Below, in pieces: positions 27,086 to 38,094 of a stretch of 64,000 bases of DNA (position 1 is its first letter; the number at the start of each line of letters is the position of its first letter). The stretch covers positions 1-64,000 of the forward strand of contig NZ_MAOI01000020.1 of assembly GCF_001884235.1 (NCBI RefSeq). Reading direction: 5' to 3'. The DNA comes from Bacillus paramycoides. Lineage in GTDB: Bacteria > Bacillota > Bacilli > Bacillales > Bacillaceae_G. The position numbers and the translations under genes are program-made. The notes beneath the pieces were generated by a model, which saw nothing but the letters and a program-made list of their open reading frames with translations, did not search any database and had not been told where the DNA came from.

Positions 27086-30000
27086 TCTTCGCCGACCTCC
27101 TCTCTTATTTTCTCCATCGCTTCGCTATCTTTCATATCTTTTAACGTACGGAATTGATTATCTTCAAGTGATTCATCAAATTGACAAACAGACTTGAAGT
27201 TACAGAATGTACATGCCGCTTTATTCCCCATTTTGTACGGAGCAATATCAATAACACCTTCTGTAATGTCCTTACCGATATTTTCAAACGTGTGGTGTAC
27301 ATATTTTTGAAGTACGTTAAACTCTTGCTCACTTGCAATGCTAGAACGTGCACTAAAACTACCGTCTTTTTTCAGACCAGCAGAAATAATATCAGAGCTT
27401 CCTGTTGAAAGTTTATTATCCATTAAACGAACAACGTCAGCATCTCCTAGTACAAGTCCTTTCATTTTAAATTTCTTTAAAATTTCTTTTTCAATTTCTT
27501 CTTCAGATGCATCGCCTTTCATCTCAACGATCGGGTTATGAATATGGAAATACAATACGCCCGCAGGTGATGCAGTACCACCCTTTTTCATCCACGTATG
27601 TGCATTTGAAGTAACAACATCCAAATACGTTAACATTTGAAGTGCTAATCCGTAATACACTTCTGTTAAGTCTAACGCCTTTGAACTTGATTTATAGTCA
27701 ATAATACGAAGGAACGTACCACTCTCATCTTCCGCCTTATCAACACGGTCAATACGGCCAACTACTTCCATCTTCACACCATTTGGCAATGCGAATTCCA
27801 TTGGCGGAAGTGATCCAGTACCACCCATACCGAATGGAACTTCTAAATCAACTGGTACAAATCCACTCGACTTCGCATGTTCACGAAGAATAAGTGACGT
27901 ACGGAAAATGATTTGTTGTAGTTTTTGTTTTAAATAAAAATGACGATTCGAACTTAATAAAATTTGTCTTTGTAATAACGGTGCAATTTCTTCTATTACT
28001 AAAGCAGAAAGGTGCTCGCACTCTTTTATTGATAAATCCGCCCAAGTACGATTTTCACGTAATAGCTTGTCTGCAATTCTCTTCAGCGCCGCATGGAATA
28101 GTTCACCAATATCTGGTGCATCAAGTTTGAAAATATCACGCTCTCTTAGCGATAAACCGTGCTGTGCGAAATGAGCGTACGCACAACGATTAAATAGCTC
28201 CATACGAGAGACGCTTCCCTTAATTGTATCTCCATATAAATCTCTACTTACATCTGTACTCAATTTCTGTGCACGATTTCGATAGAATAAGCTTGATAAC
28301 ACACGGCTACTTTTTTGCTTCCAATCATCTGAAGTAACGTAGAAGTTATATACGTCCCACCAAAAATCTAAATTGCCTTCAAATCCGTAGCGCTTCCACG
28401 TTTGCAGTTGCTGCATTACGTAAGACAACGTTACTTCTGGCGTGGCTACGTATGAGATTTGTTCCGAACGTGATAAGTCATTTACATCATTTGTTATAAA
28501 CGCCTCTTTCACATCAGGGAATATTCTTTTTATTTTCTTAATAAAGCTAGAAGCAAGTAACGTCTTGCCTTCTTCATCCGCAAGCGGACAAGATATATAT
28601 AATTTCTCAGACGCTCTCGTCACCATTTGGTACATAACGAACTGTTCTTCTAATAATGTTTGTCTCGTTGTTGGTGCTAATTCGATACCCGCAGCGGTAA
28701 GAACATCTCTTTCTTCATCAGAAAGCATACCTTCATCCATAGGTGCTGCTGGAATCACTCCTTCATTTACGCCAATAACGAATGTCGCTTTAACATTTGA
28801 TAATCTAGAACGATCAATATTAGCAATTAACACTTGGTCTAGTGACGGGGGAATGTTCGCGAATTGAAGCGCCTCAAGACCTGTCGTCATGACATCAGTA
28901 AACATAGAAAGGGACATCTTCTCCTCGCCAAGCATCTCAACGAACGTATCAAGAAGACTCATCACCTCTTCCCACACTTGCTCGTGGTCTGTCGCAAATA
29001 AGAAATCTCCGCTTTCTTCTGCACGAATACGTAACTCTTCTAACTTTTTCGGAACGTCAAGCTCCTCTAAAAATAAGTATACTGCTTCGCACATTTGCAT
29101 AACTGTTCCAGCACGCTTCAGTCTTTTTTGCATACGAATAACTGGCGTTCTTACAATGTCACGAAGGCGATTAATTTTCTCTTCCATTTCACGCTCACTA
29201 TCTGTTATCATTCCGCTTGCATCATCAAGTGAACGATAACGTCGATACATCCACGGATCTTCAGAAGTCCATCTCTTTCCTTGTATACCGTACGCTAAAC
29301 AGTAGTTTTCAAATTCATCCATCTCTTCACGCATCGCTTCTTTTCTTACGTCTAATGGATATAAAAGCTCTGTTTTTATGCAGCGAAACACCGCATCATA
29401 GCGCCAATTCCCGCTAATGATCTCTAAAGCAGAACGAATGCATTCTACTAGCGGATGATGTGACATCGGGCGTTTTTCATCAATGAAATGCGGGATATTA
29501 TAATCCATAAATAAAGTTCGCATTACATCGTAATAACTTTCTCCGTTACGAAGAAGTACTGCGATATCTCGGTAACGATAATCTTCATCCGCCACAAGTC
29601 TTCGAATTTCACGAGCAACGCCTTCTACTTCAGCTCGTAAATTAGCCGCTGTACTAATCGTTACACTCGCCTCTCCGTGAAACTTTTCATTTGGACGCGC
29701 TTCATAATGAGTTTCTAAATGCGCTAATGCTGGCGAATGAAAACGCTGCTGTTCCATAAGTGGAATCGTTTTTTCAATTTCCATTTTCTCTTCACGCGCT
29801 ACTTGTTTTATTTTTTCATACGTTAACGTCGTTTCATAAAATAAATCCAGTTCATTCACTGGCTGTGCTAGCGTTTTTTCATCCAGCGTTAATGTTATTG
29901 TTACTCTAGTTCCTAATCTCATTAACCCTCTAACAATTTCTAGCTCTTGAGGAGAAAATGAATGGAATCCATCTATATAAATTTCCGCGTCTTTTACATA

Positions 30001-30597
30001 CTCAGAGTCCGGAAGCTTCTCAACCAATAATTGTAAGTAGTCTTCTGAATCTAAATATCTTCCAATTAAAGCACGTTCAAAGTCATCATATAATAACTGT
30101 AAATCATACACTTTATTCGCGAGCAACTTTTGCTCTGCACTACTGCTGTGCGCATCTAATTGTTGCCACATTTCATATACGTTAGACGGCGTCACATTAT
30201 AACGTTTAAACTCCGCAATCATACTACCAAGGTGTTCAAAGAAACCGTTTTGCTCTGCTGCTTTTTGAAACACAGATAGTCCATCTTTACGGGATTCTAC
30301 AATTTTACGAAGTAACATATGCACACCAGCTTCATCAATATGAAGACGACTTGCTCCGCCCACTTCTTGTAGCACCTTCCACGCTAATCGCGAAAAACTA
30401 AAAACTTGTGCCCGAATAGAACCTCTTACATCCTCGCTCCCAATTAACGCCTGCTGCGTTTGGAATGTCATCTGTTCTGGCACAAGATATAATATTGTTT
30501 TCCCTCGTGGACGCTGTTTTAACTCTTCTTGCACTTCACGTAAACAAAGTGCACTTTTTCCACTTCCAGCTCTACCAATCACAAATCGAAGTGACAT
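27082..30597 (-). CDS. addB: ATP-dependent nuclease subunit AddB
   Basis: A 1171-residue partner of AddA. The N-terminal GRAGSGKS is the Walker A motif of an inactivated helicase-like fold used in Chi recognition. The C-terminal nuclease domain has [11 protein letters not shown] and RIIDYKSS. The four iron-sulfur cysteines are present: C805 (NRCAYAHF) and C1129, C1132, C1138 ([10 protein letters not shown]). ATG at 30597 has AAAGGTGGGG upstream. First gene of the addBA operon. Confidence 0.97.
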   Translation of the reverse strand: MSLRFVIGRAGSGKSALCLREVQEELKQRPRGKTILYLVPEQMTFQTQQALIGSEDVRGSIRAQVFSFSRLAWKVLQEVGGASRLHIDEAGVHMLLRKIVESRKDGLSVFQKAAEQNGFFEHLGSMIAEFKRYNVTPSNVYEMWQQLDAHSSSAEQKLLANKVYDLQLLYDDFERALIGRYLDSEDYLQLLVEKLPDSEYVKDAEIYIDGFHSFSPQELEIVRGLMRLGTRVTITLTLDEKTLAQPVNELDLFYETTLTYEKIKQVAREEKMEIEKTIPLMEQQRFHSPALAHLETHYEARPNEKFHGEASVTISTAANLRAEVEGVAREIRRLVADEDYRYRDIAVLLRNGESYYDVMRTLFMDYNIPHFIDEKRPMSHHPLVECIRSALEIISGNWRYDAVFRCIKTELLYPLDVRKEAMREEMDEFENYCLAYGIQGKRWTSEDPWMYRRYRSLDDASGMITDSEREMEEKINRLRDIVRTPVIRMQKRLKRAGTVMQMCEAVYLFLEELDVPKKLEELRIRAEESGDFLFATDHEQVWEEVMSLLDTFVEMLGEEKMSLSMFTDVMTTGLEALQFANIPPSLDQVLIANIDRSRLSNVKATFVIGVNEGVIPAAPMDEGMLSDEERDVLTAAGIELAPTTRQTLLEEQFVMYQMVTRASEKLYISCPLADEEGKTLLASSFIKKIKRIFPDVKEAFITNDVNDLSRSEQISYVATPEVTLSYVMQQLQTWKRYGFEGNLDFWWDVYNFYVTSDDWKQKSSRVLSSLFYRNRAQKLSTDVSRDLYGDTIKGSVSRMELFNRCAYAHFAQHGLSLRERDIFKLDAPDIGELFHAALKRIADKLLRENRTWADLSIKECEHLSALVIEEIAPLLQRQILLSSNRHFYLKQKLQQIIFRTSLILREHAKSSGFVPVDLEVPFGMGGTGSLPPMEFALPNGVKMEVVGRIDRVDKAEDESGTFLRIIDYKSSSKALDLTEVYYGLALQMLTYLDVVTSNAHTWMKKGGTASPAGVLYFHIHNPIVEMKGDASEEEIEKEILKKFKMKGLVLGDADVVRLMDNKLSTGSSDIISAGLKKDGSFSARSSIASEQEFNVLQKYVHHTFENIGKDITEGVIDIAPYKMGNKAACTFCNFKSVCQFDESLEDNQFRTLKDMKDSEAMEKIREEVGEE

Positions 30598-30663
30598 GTA
30601 ACCCCACCTTTCACTTACATAACGAACGTTAGTTTGCTATCATAATTGTATTATAGGACACGA

Positions 30664-30690
30664 AAAAAGACAAACTGAGCTGTTTGTCTT
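30664..30690 (-). terminator. Terminator after the signal peptidase gene
   Basis: AAGACAAAC and GTTTGTCTT arms; six T residues follow on the minus strand. It lies between the signal peptidase gene and addB. Confidence 0.85.
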
Positions 30691-30713
30691 CTTCTATACT
30701 TCTATTTATTATA

Positions 30714-31277
30714 TCAACCTTTCGAAAAATTCGTTTGTACCTCGTGAATTGGCCAATATCGTAAATCAACTTTCCCGACAACTGTATCAGCTTTCACAAA
30801 ACCAAAATACCTACTATCCCAGCTACCAAGACGATTATCACCGATTACAAAAATATATCCGGGTGGCACAAATTTTTCATTCGTTAATTCTTCTAATTTA
30901 AAATCACCTGTTAGTTGTCGTCCATTCACTTGCTTTTTATATGTCTCTAAATAAGGTTCATCCACAAATTGTCCGTTTATATATAATTTATCATGCTTAT
31001 ATTCAATATGATCACCAGGCAAACCGATAATTCGCTTCACATAGTCCTCTTTTTTATTCGCATGAAAAACGACAACATCAAATCGATTCAAGTCCCCTAC
31101 TTGATAACTCACCTTATTCACAACAAGCATATTGCCATCTTGCAATGTCGGCATCATAGACTTCCCCTCTACAACGTACGTTGAAAAGAAAAACGTTCGA
31201 AAAAATACAGCTAATAGTACACCTATTAAGATTGTTCTCATCCACTCTAGGCCTTCTTTTTTCAAAGTTTTCTTCAT
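30714..31277 (-). CDS. Type I signal peptidase (Sip family)
   Basis: A 187-residue membrane serine protease that removes Sec/Tat signal peptides. One N-terminal transmembrane helix (~13-33) precedes the catalytic Ser in GKSMMPTL (~residue 40). The general-base Lys is in DYVKRIIGLPGDH, and box E is VIGDNRLGSWDSRYFG. It matches the SipS/SipV type. Upstream GAGGGGAG supports the ATG. Neighbours addBA and yhjE are as in the sipV region of B. subtilis. Confidence 0.94.
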   Translation of the reverse strand: MKKTLKKEGLEWMRTILIGVLLAVFFRTFFFSTYVVEGKSMMPTLQDGNMLVVNKVSYQVGDLNRFDVVVFHANKKEDYVKRIIGLPGDHIEYKHDKLYINGQFVDEPYLETYKKQVNGRQLTGDFKLEELTNEKFVPPGYIFVIGDNRLGSWDSRYFGFVKADTVVGKVDLRYWPIHEVQTNFSKG

Positions 31278-31332
31278 TCGCTTCTCCCCTCGCCCTTTAA
31301 TAATGAAGCTTGCCTTTACAAGAAGACTATTC

Positions 31333-31926
31333 TTAATGTAGTTCTAATTTCACTTCAATTTTTTTACCGACATACCATAAAATAAAAATAACAATCCCAA
31401 CGATAATTGATTTCACCGGATTATGAATAAACGAAGTTAAATCATGACCGATATAAGTTAAAATAAAGATCATAACAAGCTTTCCGAATGCTAATGCTAG
31501 TCCAAACTGTTTCACACTAATACGTGATAAACCAGCTACAACATTAATAAGCGCAGACGGTGTAAATGGAAAACAAAATATGACGAAAATTGGTGCGAAC
31601 CCTTTCCTTTCAATCCACCCCATTGCTTTTCGTACTCTCTCATGTTTATTTACAAAAGAGAAAAAACGACTTCTTCCAAAGCGGCGGATAATGAAAAATA
31701 CAAGTAACGCTCCTATTACTGATCCAAGCCATGAATAAAGAAATCCATACCAAAAGCCAAATGCAACAGCATTCGCCAATACAAACACAATGAGTGGCAA
31801 TGCTGGAATGAGCGCCTCTATCATCGGTAAACCAATACCAAGAAGTGGTCCGAACGCTTTATAACTTTCAACAATATGATCCATATTTTCTGGTGAAAAA
31901 TACTCTTTGATTGTCTGAAAATCCAT
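31333..31926 (-). CDS. yhjE: VTT/DedA-like (TVP38/TMEM64) membrane protein, YhjE-like
   Basis: A 197-residue membrane protein with about five helices. The VTT (SNARE-associated) domain pattern is visible: a re-entrant segment IPALPLIVFVLANAVAFG, the loop GRSRFFSFVNKHERV, and FCFPFTPSALINVVAGLS with the conserved F/Y-P-F-x-P. Members are linked to lipid scrambling or transport across the membrane. It lies just upstream of the signal peptidase gene, probably co-transcribed. The symbol is by synteny and similarity recalled from B. subtilis. Confidence 0.8.
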   Translation of the reverse strand: MDFQTIKEYFSPENMDHIVESYKAFGPLLGIGLPMIEALIPALPLIVFVLANAVAFGFWYGFLYSWLGSVIGALLVFFIIRRFGRSRFFSFVNKHERVRKAMGWIERKGFAPIFVIFCFPFTPSALINVVAGLSRISVKQFGLALAFGKLVMIFILTYIGHDLTSFIHNPVKSIIVGIVIFILWYVGKKIEVKLELH

Positions 31927-32109
31927 TCTACACTTTACCCCTTTACTCTAATTACTCCCTCTACTGTATCATTGCTTATAGGAAAGAGGAAATGGTAGAT
32001 ATGACATATGGAGATGTAATTATAAAGTTTCCATATCTTTCGTTAGAATTCCTTCCTTATTAAACTATAATAATCTTTCAATATTCGACAGGATATGAAG
32101 ATAATTTAG

Positions 32110-32178
32110 ACACCACGCACAGATTATGAAAAAGAAGAATATATAGAAAGTGATAATCCGTATGTTCCAAAAAAATAA
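32110..32178 (+). pseudogene. C-terminal remnant of a lost gene
   Basis: Frame TPRTDYEKEEYIESDNPY continues to a TAA and is followed at once by a proper terminator hairpin. A stop codon precedes it in frame and there is no start, so only the tail of a gene seems to remain. Confidence 0.4.
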
Positions 32179-32203
32179 CCTTACTACGCGTAAGGTTATT
32201 TCT
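32173..32203 (+). terminator. Hairpin after the remnant
   Basis: AAATAACCTTA and TAAGGTTATTT with loop CTACGCG, overlapping the stop codon of the remnant. Confidence 0.7.
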
Positions 32204-32517
32204 ACTGGCTAGTTCTTACAAAAAACTTTTTTAGCAAGCGTATACTATCAATCACGATAAGTATTAATAAATATAAGAAAGATAGTATTAATACTGTACT
32301 CTGAATAGGTAGCATTCGAAATTTATAAGGAAAGAACTATCATGTATGCCTGGAATATAAAATGATATACAATCACACTACATTAATTATATATAGGAAA
32401 ATAACCTTTATATTGTAATTTTACACCATTTAAAATTATTAGAGAACTAATAATTCGGTAATTAAATGGAATATATAAGGAAATCAAAAAAGGATGAGTC
32501 CCCCCATCCCTTTCCTT

Positions 32518-33099
32518 TTACACCTCCTCTTCCCTAACAAAATACACTTTCTCATAAGCTGGCCTTAATGTTGATTCATCCCTTTTATCAATCTCTTTAA
32601 AGCAAGGATTTCCTTGTTTTTTCTTACGATCTTCATACTCTGTTCGCAATTTCGCTGTACGATTTTGCTGATTTTCAAAACTACTTTTTGATATTTCTAA
32701 TTTCACAGCAAAACCATTAATAAATCTAATAATTAGATTTCCATCCTTTAGCTCTTTATTACTTTCAATATGAAAATGAGACAACCACGCACACTCTTTT
32801 CTAGAATAAGAATACGTAGGGAAAAAATAAAGTTGATCTGTCGGGCTAATTGCGATAGGAGCTTTATGTGTAATACGAGTTAACTCTTTCGTTCCTTCTT
32901 TTCTACCAAAAAAACTAGAACCATGTTTCCGACAACTTCTTTCTATAATATCAAGTGGCTTTTGAAATACGAAAAAAGAATCTTCCATTTCAACAATTCG
33001 CGTAACAACCTTTTTTTCACTTAGAACAACAGGAAGTAAGGCCATCGTATTTTTGCTTACAACATAGTTTTCGACATAACGCTCTACTTTACTTTCCAT
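32518..33099 (-). CDS. comK: Competence transcription factor ComK
   Basis: A 193-residue homologue of the master regulator of DNA uptake genes. The ComK core is clear: KPLDIIERSCRKHGSSFFGRKEGT, the helix/sheet region THKAPIAISPTDQLYFFPT, and SSFENQQNRTAKLRTEYEDRK are all family hallmarks. ComK binds AAAA-N5-TTTT boxes as a dimer of dimers and in B. subtilis activates itself. The B. cereus group carries two ComK homologues; this locus, near addAB and gerP, fits ComK1. ATG at 33099 has AAGGAGA upstream. No clear K-box pair was found upstream. Confidence 0.9.
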   Translation of the reverse strand: MESKVERYVENYVVSKNTMALLPVVLSEKKVVTRIVEMEDSFFVFQKPLDIIERSCRKHGSSFFGRKEGTKELTRITHKAPIAISPTDQLYFFPTYSYSRKECAWLSHFHIESNKELKDGNLIIRFINGFAVKLEISKSSFENQQNRTAKLRTEYEDRKKKQGNPCFKEIDKRDESTLRPAYEKVYFVREEEV

Positions 33100-33409
33100 A
33101 GTCTACTGTCTCCTTTTTCATTTTCCATTTATAGTAGCAGCTGCATAAATAATTGTAGCATCTGTAAAAAGGAAATGGTTTACATTCTAAAATTCTTTAC
33201 AAATACTTATAATTTATCAAATACACTATAAATTAATTAATAATAATATACAGATAATAACGAAACAACCTATATAAAAAGAGGATTCTATATGTAAAAA
33301 AAAAAGAATTCATGCCATTTGTAATATGCAATACATTCCTTTTTTCATATAATCACAGTAGTTCTTTTTGCTATAATTGAAGTATAAATTCGATATGCGG
33401 AGGTTTCTC
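33100..33409. other. Divergent intergenic region of comK and a small gene (310 bases)
   Basis: Very AT-rich. AGCAGCTGC at ~33135 is a short palindrome in the comK leader. TATAAT (33371-33376) upstream of the plus-strand gene is a good -10. No complete ComK box was identified. Confidence 0.4.
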
Positions 33410-33595
33410 ATGGAAGAAAAACACAATCATCCAACGATCCAAATGAAAAATAGCAGCATTGTTATCGTAAAAAATTCAGCTAGTATTATATTTGGTTTAT
33501 TTTTTATATTGCTGCTCTTTGCGAAACCTTTTCTTAAATCTAAATGCCCTGAATGTAAGAAACTTGAAAAGAAAAGAGCTGTAAAAGAACACTAA
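33410..33595 (+). CDS. Small single-helix membrane protein with CPEC motif (61 aa)
   Basis: ATG at 33410 follows GGAGG by eight bases. Residues 1-25 are polar (His/Asn/Ser rich), 26-46 form one transmembrane helix (SIIFGLFFILLLFAKPFL), and the tail KSKCPECKKLEKKRAVKEH is strongly basic with a CPEC pair, suggesting a single zinc or redox site on the cytosolic side. No family was recognised. A terminator follows. Confidence 0.68.
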   Translation: MEEKHNHPTIQMKNSSIVIVKNSASIIFGLFFILLLFAKPFLKSKCPECKKLEKKRAVKEH

Positions 33596-33596
33596 A

Positions 33597-33625
33597 AGGC
33601 CTTCCTTTATGGAAAGCCTTTTTAC
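33597..33625 (+). terminator. Terminator of the 61-aa gene
   Basis: AAAGGCCTTCC pairs with GGAAAGCCTTT with one bulge; a T-run follows. Confidence 0.7.
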
Positions 33626-33644
33626 ATACCGATTACCATTTCCT

Positions 33645-33920
33645 TCACTCTTCTTCATCCTCAAAAAAACCTACTATTTTTTCTTCTTCATATTCATATT
33701 TTCTTCCGAGATTCTCTGTGTCTCTTTCAACTTGTAATATGATTATATATTGTTCTTCATCTAAAAAATTAGAGTGTGGTTTCTTCAAATCAATTACCGT
33801 CACTTTATCATTTTCATAAGTTTTCGAATACGCCTTTATCTCTTCAATCGTGCTCTGCAAACTTTCTTCATTACCACGATAAACATCAAGTATAACTTTA
33901 TTTTTATGCTTTTCAATCAT
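33645..33920 (-). CDS. Small acidic protein of unknown function (91 aa)
   Basis: ATG at 33920 is chosen because AAGGAAGGGGG lies just upstream; the frame extends to 34034 without another site. The protein begins MIEKHKNKVILDVYRGNEES and has an alternating strand/helix pattern ending in a very acidic tail, EEEKIVGFFEDEEE. Not recognised. It is downstream of the cold-shock gene but separated from it by a terminator. Confidence 0.6.
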   Translation of the reverse strand: MIEKHKNKVILDVYRGNEESLQSTIEEIKAYSKTYENDKVTVIDLKKPHSNFLDEEQYIIILQVERDTENLGRKYEYEEEKIVGFFEDEEE

Positions 33921-33998
33921 ACATATCCCCCTTCCTTTATTCACCAGAAGGTTCGCCTTTATTACCAATACAATAGTCACGTACATATATCTCAATAA

Positions 33999-34028
33999 AA
34001 AAAGGATGGCATAAGCCATCCTTTTTTC
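33999..34028 (-). terminator. Terminator of the cold-shock gene
   Basis: AAAAAGGATGGC and GCCATCCTTTTT perfect arms, 18 bases past the csp stop. Confidence 0.88.
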
Positions 34029-34045
34029 CATCATAAACTATAAAA

Positions 34046-34249
34046 TTATAGTTTGATTACGTTTTTAGCTTGAGGTCCACGGTTACCTTCTTCGATTTCG
34101 AAGCTAACTTTTTGACCTTCTTCTAAAGATTTGAAACCTTCAGTTTCGATTGCAGAGAAATGTACGAATACATCGTTTTCGCCTGGAACTTCGATGAAAC
34201 CGAAGCCTTTTTCGTTGTTAAACCATTTTACTTGTCCTGTTACTGCCAT
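34046..34249 (-). CDS. Cold-shock protein (CspA/CspB family)
   Basis: A 67-residue single cold-shock domain. RNP1 (KGFGFIEV) and RNP2 (DVFVHF) are intact. These OB-fold proteins bind single-stranded RNA/DNA, melting mRNA structure at low temperature. AGGAGGAAAT lies upstream of the ATG. The B. cereus group has several csp paralogues; which one this is cannot be told with certainty. The transcript has a ~160-base structured leader, typical of cold-inducible csp genes. Confidence 0.95.
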   Translation of the reverse strand: MAVTGQVKWFNNEKGFGFIEVPGENDVFVHFSAIETEGFKSLEEGQKVSFEIEEGNRGPQAKNVIKL

Positions 34250-34446
34250 GATTATTTCCTCCTAAGAAAATACAATTTTTTTAGTCTTCCTGTATAAAAA
34301 AAGAATCCACACATTATCAAACACGAAACATAAACTAGTTCTCACATACTTTTTCTCGTTCGTTTTCGGCACTTGATAATATATGGATTGCTTAATTTAA
34401 CTATTCAACTGAAATTATCATAGCATACTTAAAATAAAATGTACAA
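34250..34446 (-). promoter_or_regulatory. csp promoter and structured 5' leader
   Basis: On the minus strand -35 TTGTAC (34441-34446) and extended -10 TGCTATGAT (-10 at 34417-34422) at 18-base spacing. Transcription would start near 34409, giving a ~160-base leader. Within it ATTATCAA and TTGATAAT (near 34314 and 34372) can close a long-range hairpin, the sort of element used as a cold-responsive RNA switch. Confidence 0.6.
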
Positions 34447-34525
34447 GCTTTTTTGAAAATAAAATTTCAAAATTTTAGTATTTCTTATAAAATAGAACCA
34501 TGCCAATTTCAATATGGAGGAATAC

Positions 34526-35020
34526 ATGACATACAAAGTTCCTAAAAAAACATTAAAGAAAATCGAAAACGATATTGAAAATAAAAATCTGGGAAAAGCA
34601 AGAGATCGATTACACGGATTAATCGCTACTTATCCTAATGAGTTAAGTTTTCGAAAAAGACTCGGGGATATTTACTATACATTGCAATACCCAGAAATGG
34701 CCGGACGATATTGGTATCTTGAAAAAGACAAAACCGATGTTATGCATGAAGCATGTCGACAATTTGAAAAATCGATGGGAAACGATCCTTATCATATTCT
34801 ACGTGCTTTAAAATTCAAAGGAGATCACGACATTATTACAGGATTATACACCGAACATCCTTTACAACCATTGCAGAAAAAAGTGGTAGAAGAACTAATT
34901 GATGATTATGAAGAAACATGGAAAGACAAACTATTTGAATGGGGCTGTCTAGCATTATTCGCATTCCTTCTTTTTTCTGCTATTACTGGCATATTCACTA
35001 TATTAGATTGGATATTTTAA
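34526..35020 (+). CDS. DUF6584-like protein with C-terminal membrane helix (164 aa)
   Basis: ATG at 34526 is five bases after GGAGG; an ATG at 34514 overlaps that site. The first ~120 residues are helical with a TPR-like feel (GKARDRLHGLIATYPNELSF, then MAGRYWYLEKDK). Residues ~140-162 form one transmembrane segment. It resembles, from memory, DUF6584, a Bacillus family of unknown function. Faces the convergent aceA gene across a shared terminator. Confidence 0.7.
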   Translation: MTYKVPKKTLKKIENDIENKNLGKARDRLHGLIATYPNELSFRKRLGDIYYTLQYPEMAGRYWYLEKDKTDVMHEACRQFEKSMGNDPYHILRALKFKGDHDIITGLYTEHPLQPLQKKVVEELIDDYEETWKDKLFEWGCLALFAFLLFSAITGIFTILDWIF

Positions 35021-35057
35021 ATAGAAATAGGTGCCTATAATCGGCACCTACTTCTAT
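35021..35057. terminator. Bidirectional terminator (DUF6584-like gene / aceA)
   Basis: TAGGTGCC and GGCACCTA core with ATAGAA/TTCTAT extensions. Confidence 0.85.
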
Positions 35058-35059
35058 TT

Positions 35060-36337
35060 TCATTTCGTAAACTGTGCTTCTTCCGTAGATCCTTTTAGAG
35101 CTGTCGTTGATGAAGTACCGCCTGTAATGACTTGTGCTACTTCATCAAAGTAACCTGTTCCAACTTCGCGTTGATGGCGCGTTGCAGAGTAACCGTGTTT
35201 TTCTGCTGCGAACTCTGCTTGCTGTAATTCAGAGTAGGCTGCCATACCACGCTCTTTATAACCGCGCGCTAATTCAAACATGCCGTAGTTTAATGCATGG
35301 AATCCAGCAAGCGTTACAAATTGGAATTTATAACCGTATGATGCGATTTCTTTTTGGAAGCTCGCGATTGTTTTTTCATCTAGTTTTTGTTTCCAGTTAA
35401 ATGAAGGAGAACAGTTGTAAGCGAGTAGCTTCCCTGGATATTTCTTATGAATTGCGTCCGCAAATCGTTTTGCATCTTCTAAATTCGGCTCAGACGTTTC
35501 ACACCAAACGAGATCTGCATACGGTGCATACGCTAAACCACGCGCGATCGCTTGATCAAGTCCTGCTTTCGTACGATAAAATCCTTCTGGCGTTCTTTCC
35601 CCTGTAATAAACTCTTGATCAACAGGATCGATATCGCTCGTAATTAAATCTGCCGCATCTGCATCTGTTCTTGCGACGATAATTGTCGGTGCCCCCATTA
35701 CATCCGCTGCAAGACGTGCCGAGATTAAATTACGAACCGCCGTTTGCGTCGGTAATAGTACTTTACCGCCTAGATGTCCGCATTTTTTCTCTGAAGATAA
35801 TTGGTCTTCAAAATGCACGCCTGATGCACCCGCTTCAATCATACCTTTCATTAACTCAAATACGTTTAATTGTCCGCCAAATCCCGCTTCTGCATCAGCC
35901 ACAATTGGTACGAAATAATCTGTATCACCGCTTCCTTCCATATGCTGAATTTGATCAGCACGTTGAAGTGTTTGGTTAATTCGTTTTACAACAGCTGGTA
36001 CACTGTTCGCTGGATATAAGCTTTGGTCTGGGTACATATGTCCAGAAAGGTTCGCATCTGCCGCTACTTGCCAACCGCTTAAATAAATTGCTTTCAATCC
36101 AGCCTTCACTTGTTGCATTGCTTGGTTTCCTGTTAATGCCCCAAGTGCATTAATATAATCTTCTGTATGAAGTGATTGCCAAAGCTTCTCTGCACCGCGG
36201 CATGCTAACGTATGTTCAATATCAATCGATCCGCGCAGACGAATTACATCTTCAGCTGAATACGGGCGCACGATCCCTTTCCAGCGCTCATCTAACTCCC
36301 AGCTTTCCTGTAATTTCTCGATTCTTTCGTTTTTCAT
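35060..36337 (-). CDS. aceA: Isocitrate lyase AceA
   Basis: A 425-residue glyoxylate-shunt enzyme that cleaves isocitrate to succinate and glyoxylate, allowing growth on acetate or fatty acids. The catalytic Cys is C186 in KKCGHLGG; metal-binding Asp residues are in [13 protein letters not shown] at 36337 is nine bases after AAGGGG; the ATG nine bases upstream overlaps it. Forms an operon with aceB, which ends 24 bases upstream. Confidence 0.97.
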   Translation of the reverse strand: MKNERIEKLQESWELDERWKGIVRPYSAEDVIRLRGSIDIEHTLACRGAEKLWQSLHTEDYINALGALTGNQAMQQVKAGLKAIYLSGWQVAADANLSGHMYPDQSLYPANSVPAVVKRINQTLQRADQIQHMEGSGDTDYFVPIVADAEAGFGGQLNVFELMKGMIEAGASGVHFEDQLSSEKKCGHLGGKVLLPTQTAVRNLISARLAADVMGAPTIIVARTDADAADLITSDIDPVDQEFITGERTPEGFYRTKAGLDQAIARGLAYAPYADLVWCETSEPNLEDAKRFADAIHKKYPGKLLAYNCSPSFNWKQKLDEKTIASFQKEIASYGYKFQFVTLAGFHALNYGMFELARGYKERGMAAYSELQQAEFAAEKHGYSATRHQREVGTGYFDEVAQVITGGTSSTTALKGSTEEAQFTK

Positions 36338-36361
36338 ATGTTCCATCCCCTTTTCTTTTTT

Positions 36362-37951
36362 TTATAAAATTTCATAACCCGGTAATGTTAAAAACGGTAC
36401 GAACTCATCGTTACGAACAAGGTTTGTAAACAGCTTTGTTGCCTCTTCAAATCTCCCTTTCTGAAACACTTCCTTACCAATCTCTCTTTCTATTTTCGCT
36501 AATTCTTCTTCTTTCAATTCTTCCATCAATTTAAAAGTAATATTACGGCCATCATTTAGCTTTCCACCCTCATGGCGAATCCACTGCCATACTTGTGCTC
36601 TTGAAATCTCCGCTGTTGCCGCATCTTCCATTAAGTTATAAATTGGAGCTGCTCCCCGTTCACTTAACCAAGATGCAATGTATTGAATACCTACACTAAT
36701 ATTCATGCGAAGGCCCTCTTCTGTAATCGTTCCCACCGGCACTTCTAATAAGTCCTTTTCTGTTATACGTATTTCTTCACGTTTTCTAAAAATTTGATTT
36801 GGCGTTTTCATAATGTAATTAAATACTTCCATCGCTACCGGTACAAGTCCCGGGTGGGCAACCCAAGTCCCATCATGACCATCTAAAGCTTCGCGCTCCT
36901 TATCAGCACGCACTTTTTCAAAAGCTGCTTCATTTGCCTCCGGATCATTTTTAATTGGGATTTGTGCTGCCATCCCTCCGATTGCTGGTGCATTACGACG
37001 ATGACACGTTTGAATAACTTTCAAAGAATACGCGCGCATAAATGGCGCTGTCATCGTGACTTGCGCTCTATCCGGAAGTAAAAATTCATTATGATTACGG
37101 AAGCTTTTTAAGAAACTAAATATATAATCCCATCGTCCGCAGTTTAAACCAGCAGAATGATCTCTTAGTTCATACAAAATTTCATCCATTTCAAATGAAG
37201 CGTGAATCGTTTCTATTAATACAGTCGCTTTAATCGTTCCATTCGGAATGCCGATATACTTTTGAGCAAATACGAAAACGTCATTCCATAATCTTGCCTC
37301 TAAGTAACTTTCCATTTTTGGTAAGTAAAAGTACGGGCCACTTCCTTTTGCTAAAAGCTCCTTCGCATTATGGAAAAAGTACAGACCAAAATCTACTAAA
37401 CTGCCAGACATGTTCTTCCCGTCAACTTGCATATGTTTTTCCTCTAAATGCCACCCTCTCGGACGCACAATTAATACAGCTGTTTTACTATTTAAATGAT
37501 ATTCTTTTCCGTTTTCATTTTTATGTGAGATCGTTCCCTTAGCAGCATCTCGTAAGTTAATTTGACCTTCGACAGCATTTCTCCAAGTCGGTGAATTCGA
37601 ATCCTCAAAGTCTGCCATAAAAAGATGTGCTCCTGAATTCAAAGCGTTAATGACCATCTTTCTATCTACCGGTCCAGTAATTTCCACACGACGATCCTCT
37701 AAATCTTTCGGAAGCTGGGTGATTGTCCAATCCCCTTCACGTATATGCTTTGTTTCTTCTAAAAACTTCGGAAACTCCCCTGCATCAATTCTTTTTTGTT
37801 TCTCCACACGTTTTTGCAAAAGTTCCGTGCGGCGTTCATTGAAATTTTCATGTAGTTCCTTTAAAAAACTAAGCGCCTCAGGTGTCAATATTTCGTTGTA
37901 CGCTGGTAATATTTCTCCGACGAGTGTAACCCGTGAAGTTTGCGTCGACAT
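36362..37951 (-). CDS. aceB: Malate synthase A AceB
   Basis: A 529-residue enzyme condensing glyoxylate and acetyl-CoA to malate. Family marks: [20 protein letters not shown], the catalytic Arg/Glu region [15 protein letters not shown], and [13 protein letters not shown] with the Mg2+-binding Asp. First gene of aceB-aceA. Upstream on the minus strand, TATAAT at 38005-38010 is a likely -10, and it lies within two similar sequences, TTTGTTATATAA and TCTGTTATAAAA, arranged as direct repeats that could bind a regulator. Confidence 0.96.
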   Translation of the reverse strand: MSTQTSRVTLVGEILPAYNEILTPEALSFLKELHENFNERRTELLQKRVEKQKRIDAGEFPKFLEETKHIREGDWTITQLPKDLEDRRVEITGPVDRKMVINALNSGAHLFMADFEDSNSPTWRNAVEGQINLRDAAKGTISHKNENGKEYHLNSKTAVLIVRPRGWHLEEKHMQVDGKNMSGSLVDFGLYFFHNAKELLAKGSGPYFYLPKMESYLEARLWNDVFVFAQKYIGIPNGTIKATVLIETIHASFEMDEILYELRDHSAGLNCGRWDYIFSFLKSFRNHNEFLLPDRAQVTMTAPFMRAYSLKVIQTCHRRNAPAIGGMAAQIPIKNDPEANEAAFEKVRADKEREALDGHDGTWVAHPGLVPVAMEVFNYIMKTPNQIFRKREEIRITEKDLLEVPVGTITEEGLRMNISVGIQYIASWLSERGAAPIYNLMEDAATAEISRAQVWQWIRHEGGKLNDGRNITFKLMEELKEEELAKIEREIGKEVFQKGRFEEATKLFTNLVRNDEFVPFLTLPGYEIL

Positions 37952-38094
37952 ATTAGCATCCCCTTCTTAAACTGTTTTATAACAGATTTGATTTTATGTT
38001 TTATATTATATAACAAATCTTCAGAAAAGGAAGTTTTTTTTGAAAATTTAATGTTTTTTCACAAAACTGTGTTTATCCATTATGATTTCAACAT

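Larger units (their letters stand above)
31927..32517. other. Intergenic region of 591 bases with a gene remnant
   Basis: Between the start of yhjE and the end of comK. It holds the short decayed reading frame at 32110-32178 and a following hairpin; the rest is AT-rich with no supported gene, repeat or RNA. Confidence 0.6.

Noticed and set aside
28442-28867. 141-codon open frame on the plus strand inside addB
   Set aside because: Antisense shadow; Ser-rich composition follows from the addB codon pattern.
33100-33409. ComK autoregulatory boxes upstream of comK
   Set aside because: No pair of AAAA-N5-TTTT elements with proper spacing was found, only scattered A and T runs.
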